NCBI GenBank assembly: GCA_964397565.1
Contig: CAYNJC010000012.1
Location: 55,678 to 119,677 of the forward strand
Reading direction: 5' to 3'
DNA length: 64,000 bases
Origin: JAPLST01 sp964397565
Lineage (GTDB): Bacteria; Auribacterota; UBA3054; JAPLST01
This document shows positions 60,154 to 64,000 of the stretch, piece after piece. The notes beneath the pieces are model-generated. The model did no database searches. It was not told the DNA's origin and saw only the letters and a program-made list of their open reading frames with translations. A program made the translations under genes and the position numbers. Positions within the stretch are counted from its first letter, which is position 1; each line of letters starts with the position of its first letter.

Positions 60154-63100
60154 ATGAAGACTATGAAAACAATCCTTGTGCTCCTAGCAGCCGGCGTGAT
60201 GAACCTGGGTCTGTGCTTTGACTACACTGCCCTGACAAATGTGGCGGCGGGCGTGACGCGCGCGGTGTATCCTGACGCGGATTCCGTGGTCGTGGACGAC
60301 CTGACCCGCATGGACTACGAGACCAACGGCGCCGCGCGCACGTGGGGCGAGACCTGCGTCAAGATTTTGACCGAGAAAGGCAAGCGTGAGAACCGCACGG
60401 TGTCCTTGAGTTATAATGTTGTGTATGGCTCGGCGCTGGTCGAGCGCGTCGAGGTCATTAAACCGAATGGCGCGATCGTGCGCGTGGATGTTGCCGGCCA
60501 GAGTCGTGAAATGGTGGATGATGCGCAAATGGGCATGAACATTTATGATCCCAACAACAAATCACTGCAGGTCGGCATTCCCGAACTGGAGATCGGGGAC
60601 GTGCTGGTCTATGCCATTCAGCGCGTGGATCACAAGCCGCGCATGCCGGGCACGTGGAGCGATTATTCGATCTTTGAGTATAACGCGCCGATCGTGCATG
60701 CGCGCCAGGAAGTGACCGGGCCGGCCGCATTGCCGCTGCAGCATACGTTGTTGAAAGCGCCGGTGTCCAACACGGTGCAGTTTACGCAGACGACCAGCGG
60801 CCCGACGAACTGCTATGTTTGGGACGCGCGCAATGTGCCGCAGATGTTTCCGGAGCCAAGCATGCCGGCCATGCACACGGTGGTGCAGCGCGCGTTGCTG
60901 AGCACGATTCCGGACTGGCAGACGGTCTCGCGCTGGTATGACGAATTGTGCGAGCCGCGCCTGCAGGCAACGACACCCGAGATGACTAACTTTGTGGCGG
61001 CATTGACTGCCGGGCTGGCGACGCCGCGCGCGCGCCTGGAAGCGATCTTTCACTATGTCTCCCAGAAAGTCCGCTACATGGGCATCACCACCGAAACCAC
61101 CGCGCCAGGCTATGAACCGCACGATGTTTCGATCACGTTCAACAACAAGTACGGCGTCTGTCGCGACAAAGCGGCGTTGCTGGCGGCGTTGCTGCGCATT
61201 GCCGGCTTCAAGGCCTACCCGGTCTTGATCTACGCCGGGCCGAAAAAGGACGAGGAAGTGCCGCAGCCCTATTTCAATCACGCCATCACCTGCGTCGAAG
61301 AGGCGGACGGCAGCTACACCTTGATGGATGCGACCGATGAGAACACGCGCGAATTGCTGCCGAGCTATTTGTGCAATTGCAGCTATTTGGTGGCCAAGCC
61401 GGCCGGCGACGGCCTGCGCGTGTCGCCGATTATACCGGCCACGGAAAACATGCTGGAGATCAACACCCACGCACAGTTGAATCGCGACGGCGATCTGCGC
61501 GCGGAAGCGACCTTGCAGTTCAACGGCATCAATGACAATGCCTATCGCGGCTTTTTTTCGCGCCTGAAAGAGGATGAACGCCGGCGCGTGTTTGAAGGCA
61601 TCGTCAAGCGCATTGCACCGGGGGCCACCTTGGATCAATTGACGGTGGCGCCGGCGAACATGCTGGACACGACCACGAATCTGCACGTGCGCCTGGTCTA
61701 TTCGGCCAAAGGTGTGCTGGTCGCGGGCGCGCGTGCGGCGCTGCTGCCGCCGCTGTGGGTCGGCTCGGCATTTGGTGTGGTCAACATGGTGATCGGGCAG
61801 ACCGGGCTGGAGACACGCAAGTATCCGCTGGTCACCAAATTTGCGTGCGGGGTGCGTGAGCAGTTTACCCTGCAAGTGGGCGACGCGGTGGGCGCGCCCT
61901 TGACGCTGCCGCACTATGACACGTTGGACGGCTCGAATCTGCTGTGGCAGATCGGCATGCAGATGAGCAATGGCGTCTTGCGCGGGATGAGCGACTTCCA
62001 GGTGCGCAACGTCGAGTTCACGCCGCCGGCGTATGCCGCCTTGAAAACGGCCCTGAAGACGATCGAATTCGACCGGCGCAAGCGCGCCATCTTTGCGCCG
62101 GCCGCGCGCGACCGCGATGCGGATGTGGATCTGCTCGAGCACACGGCGGTCTACGATCTGCGCGCGCTGACGCAGATGGTCGTGACCACCAGCATCCGCA
62201 AAAAAATCCTGACCTACAACGGCAAGAAAAGCAATGCCGAATTGACCATGGGTTACAATCCCGTCTGGGATGCCGTCACCCTCGAACAGGCCGTGACGAT
62301 TACGACCGGCGGCGTCGAGAAAGCAATCGGACCCAAAGAGCAGAACATCATGGATGCCAGTTGGGTGGCCAGCGCGCCGCGCTATCCGGCCAGCAAGACG
62401 CTGGTGGCGAACCTGCCGGCGGTTGACATCGGCAGCACCATCGCCTATCGCACACGGCGGGTGTTGACCGGGCGGCCGTTCTGGTCGTTCAGCGAGGCTT
62501 TTCGCGGCTTCGAACCGATCGCAAGCCAAACCGTCCGCCTGATCGTCCCACGCGAGATGGCACTGCAGATCACGAACACCAGCGCCGGCGCGCCGGTGTG
62601 CCAGGTCAGTGACCAAGGCGAGACACTGACGTACACGTGGCAGGCAACCCAGCAAGCGGCCTTGAAAGAGGAAGATAATCTGCCGCCTTGGTGGAGTTTC
62701 ATCGAGGGCATCATGGTCTCGGGCGGGCGCTGGCAGGAATATGCGAATGTGGTTCAGGCGGCGCTGGTATTTGCGACCGAACAGCAAGACCAGGCGTGTG
62801 CGCGCGCGCAAGCGCTGTGCGGCACCACCAACGCGCCGGCCGCGCGCGTGACCATCATTCGGGATTGGATCGAGAAGAATATCCGGCTGGCCGGGCCGTC
62901 GCTGGTCGAACTGCCCTTGGCCTGCGTTACCCCGGCGGATCGCACGCTGCGCGACGGCTACGGCAACAACAGCGACCGCGCCGTGCTGTATTGCACGATG
63001 CTGAAGGCCGTGGGCGTGACCCCTGAATTTGTGCTGGCCTCATGGGAGCCAATCCTGAAAGGCGTCCAGAATCCCACCTTGCTTTGTCCGCAGCGTAGCA

Positions 63101-63897
63101 CCTTCAACGATGTGCTGGTGCGCGTGACGCTGGGCAAAGAAACAATCTATTTAAACGACACGGACCAATACGACATTCTCGGCGCGACCGCGCATGATGG
63201 ACGCTATGGCCTGACGTTGCCGGGCGGTGCGTTAGTAGAGATCGCGGCCCTGCCGGCCGCGCGCGACAAGGACGAACTGCGCTACACGCTGCGGCTGGAT
63301 GCGCAGGGCGATGCGACGATTACGCGCGCGCAGCGCTTTCGCGGCACGGCCTACGGGCGCTTCCATCAGCGCTTTGCGGAATTGCCGCCCGAGCAACGCC
63401 GCCGGCTGTACCTCGAAATGGCGGCCGCCATTTCACAAGCCGCGCGCGCGATCAAACCGTTGGTGACAGAGTATGCGACCTACCCCGGCATCGAAACGTT
63501 CACGGTGCAGGCGGCGCGCTACGCCGTGCGCGATGGCGCGTTTATCTATGCCACGCTGCCGGATGGCGGCGCCGGCGTGCCGGGCGTGCGCAGCGACACG
63601 CGCGAGAACCCGCTCTATTGGGGCAGCCCGTTGCGGCAGACAACGCGCTACACCGTAATCCTGCCGCCGGCATTCTGCGAGGTGCAACTGGCGCCACGCT
63701 CGTTGACGTGGTCGGCACCGATGGGTGGGAAAATCGTGTTCCGCACGGTGCAGCACTCAAATATCGTCGAGGTCGTCCGCACGATTGATCTCAAGCCGGC
63801 GATCATTGCTGCGTTCAGCTATCCGGAATTGCTGGAAGTCAACCGCACGTTGGCTCATCCGGCAATGCGCACAATTCTGGCAACCGAAGCGAAATAG
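60154..63897 (+). CDS. Exported DUF3857/transglutaminase-like protein with a second, inactive-looking transglutaminase half
   Basis: 1247 residues; signal peptide TILVLLAAGVMNLGLC (ATG 60154 or 60163). A DUF3857 domain (about 40-270) precedes a transglutaminase-like domain with the triad C336 in KYGVCRDKAALLAALL, H376 in YFNHAITC and D392. The second half (about 640-1247) repeats the layout: a DUF3857-like part and GYGNNSDRAVLYCTMLKAVG, where Asn/Ser replace the Cys, and FNDVLVR, where Asp replaces the His. So only the first half should be catalytic. Role in periplasmic peptide or cross-link chemistry is unknown. Confidence 0.85.
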   Translation: MKTMKTILVLLAAGVMNLGLCFDYTALTNVAAGVTRAVYPDADSVVVDDLTRMDYETNGAARTWGETCVKILTEKGKRENRTVSLSYNVVYGSALVERVEVIKPNGAIVRVDVAGQSREMVDDAQMGMNIYDPNNKSLQVGIPELEIGDVLVYAIQRVDHKPRMPGTWSDYSIFEYNAPIVHARQEVTGPAALPLQHTLLKAPVSNTVQFTQTTSGPTNCYVWDARNVPQMFPEPSMPAMHTVVQRALLSTIPDWQTVSRWYDELCEPRLQATTPEMTNFVAALTAGLATPRARLEAIFHYVSQKVRYMGITTETTAPGYEPHDVSITFNNKYGVCRDKAALLAALLRIAGFKAYPVLIYAGPKKDEEVPQPYFNHAITCVEEADGSYTLMDATDENTRELLPSYLCNCSYLVAKPAGDGLRVSPIIPATENMLEINTHAQLNRDGDLRAEATLQFNGINDNAYRGFFSRLKEDERRRVFEGIVKRIAPGATLDQLTVAPANMLDTTTNLHVRLVYSAKGVLVAGARAALLPPLWVGSAFGVVNMVIGQTGLETRKYPLVTKFACGVREQFTLQVGDAVGAPLTLPHYDTLDGSNLLWQIGMQMSNGVLRGMSDFQVRNVEFTPPAYAALKTALKTIEFDRRKRAIFAPAARDRDADVDLLEHTAVYDLRALTQMVVTTSIRKKILTYNGKKSNAELTMGYNPVWDAVTLEQAVTITTGGVEKAIGPKEQNIMDASWVASAPRYPASKTLVANLPAVDIGSTIAYRTRRVLTGRPFWSFSEAFRGFEPIASQTVRLIVPREMALQITNTSAGAPVCQVSDQGETLTYTWQATQQAALKEEDNLPPWWSFIEGIMVSGGRWQEYANVVQAALVFATEQQDQACARAQALCGTTNAPAARVTIIRDWIEKNIRLAGPSLVELPLACVTPADRTLRDGYGNNSDRAVLYCTMLKAVGVTPEFVLASWEPILKGVQNPTLLCPQRSTFNDVLVRVTLGKETIYLNDTDQYDILGATAHDGRYGLTLPGGALVEIAALPAARDKDELRYTLRLDAQGDATITRAQRFRGTAYGRFHQRFAELPPEQRRRLYLEMAAAISQAARAIKPLVTEYATYPGIETFTVQAARYAVRDGAFIYATLPDGGAGVPGVRSDTRENPLYWGSPLRQTTRYTVILPPAFCEVQLAPRSLTWSAPMGGKIVFRTVQHSNIVEVVRTIDLKPAIIAAFSYPELLEVNRTLAHPAMRTILATEAK

Positions 63898-64000
63898 GGG
63901 TCAGGGGTCAGGGGTCAGGAGAGAGATGAACTATCAACCCTGAACCCTGATGAATATCCAATATCGAACACTCAATATCCAAGTGCGAAGTATCTGCGCA
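63898..64000 (+). repeat. Low-complexity intergenic repeats at the window end
   Basis: GGGGTCA occurs three times in tandem (63898-63918), then CAACCCTGAACCCTGA and AATATCCAATATCG / CAATATCCAA. The same words occur near 13017, 58368 and 60131. Confidence 0.6.

Noticed and set aside
60562..62811. 749-codon minus-strand open frame
   Set aside because: Antisense to the transglutaminase-like gene, which has signal peptide and catalytic triad.

Overview
GC-rich bacterial chromosome segment. Genes are close-packed and often joined by 4-base ATGA/GTGA overlaps. The organism is Gram-negative: it has a Kdo transferase, lipid-A-type surface genes, an RseP-type protease, lipoprotein and exported proteins, and a PEP-CTERM-tagged exported protease. 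Large exported beta-helix proteins, a SUMF1-type protein, many small dispersed palindromes and polysaccharide enzymes together suggest the PVC group (Kiritimatiellota, Lentisphaerota or Verrucomicrobiota). That placement is inference; no rRNA or other taxonomic marker is present. No tRNA, rRNA, CRISPR array, transposase or integrase was seen.

Layout. 1-5448 (minus) is a xanthine-dehydrogenase-type molybdoenzyme operon: Fe-S subunit, XdhC maturation factor, an exported protein, FAD subunit, Mo subunit and the start of a D-Ala-D-Ala-ligase-like gene. Every junction is a 4-base overlap and there is a good promoter at 5514-5542. 5657-6088 is a tandem array of hairpin-rich 134-base units. 6157-12996 holds mixed metabolic genes: a URO-D family protein, beta-phosphoglucomutase, a lipoprotein, a UbiA prenyltransferase, a DUF1846 protein and PurE. 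13185-19155 (minus) is a JetA-JetB-JetC (Wadjet/Mks condensin) operon with no visible JetD. 19353-21365 is an exported beta-helix/FN3 protein, divergent from a long plus-strand run (21499-33530): TPR protein, phosphohexomutase, dxr, rseP, xseB, dxs, a soluble NtrB-like kinase, an NtrC-like regulator and a double GT2 glycosyltransferase. A proline-iminopeptidase-like hydrolase and a 1475-residue exported protein with six near-identical 97-residue repeats follow.

39335-43239 is the most intriguing block. It is a compact operon behind a consensus promoter: a cysteine-free Rrf2 regulator, a lone ABC ATPase, a HypB/UreG-like GTPase with its own Cys pairs, a NifS-type cysteine desulfurase and a multi-cysteine Fe-S protein. 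The combination looks like an uncharacterised metallocluster assembly machine.

43361-50285 carries polysaccharide and surface genes: an exported protein, GH94 cellobiose phosphorylase, a small holin-like membrane protein, a SUMF1-domain protein and a GH10 xylanase. The last two diverge from promoters that share one -35 box. 50484-64000 holds a PEP-CTERM subtilase, a flavoprotein, a mutarotase-like protein with a GT4 glycosyltransferase, a metal-efflux permease, Kdo transferase and a large DUF3857/double-transglutaminase protein.

How they work together. Xylanase, cellobiose phosphorylase, phosphohexomutase and beta-phosphoglucomutase fit plant-polysaccharide use. dxr and dxs supply isoprenoid precursors. 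Several sigma70-type promoters with 17-base spacers or extended -10 boxes (TTGCTATAMT) can be read directly.
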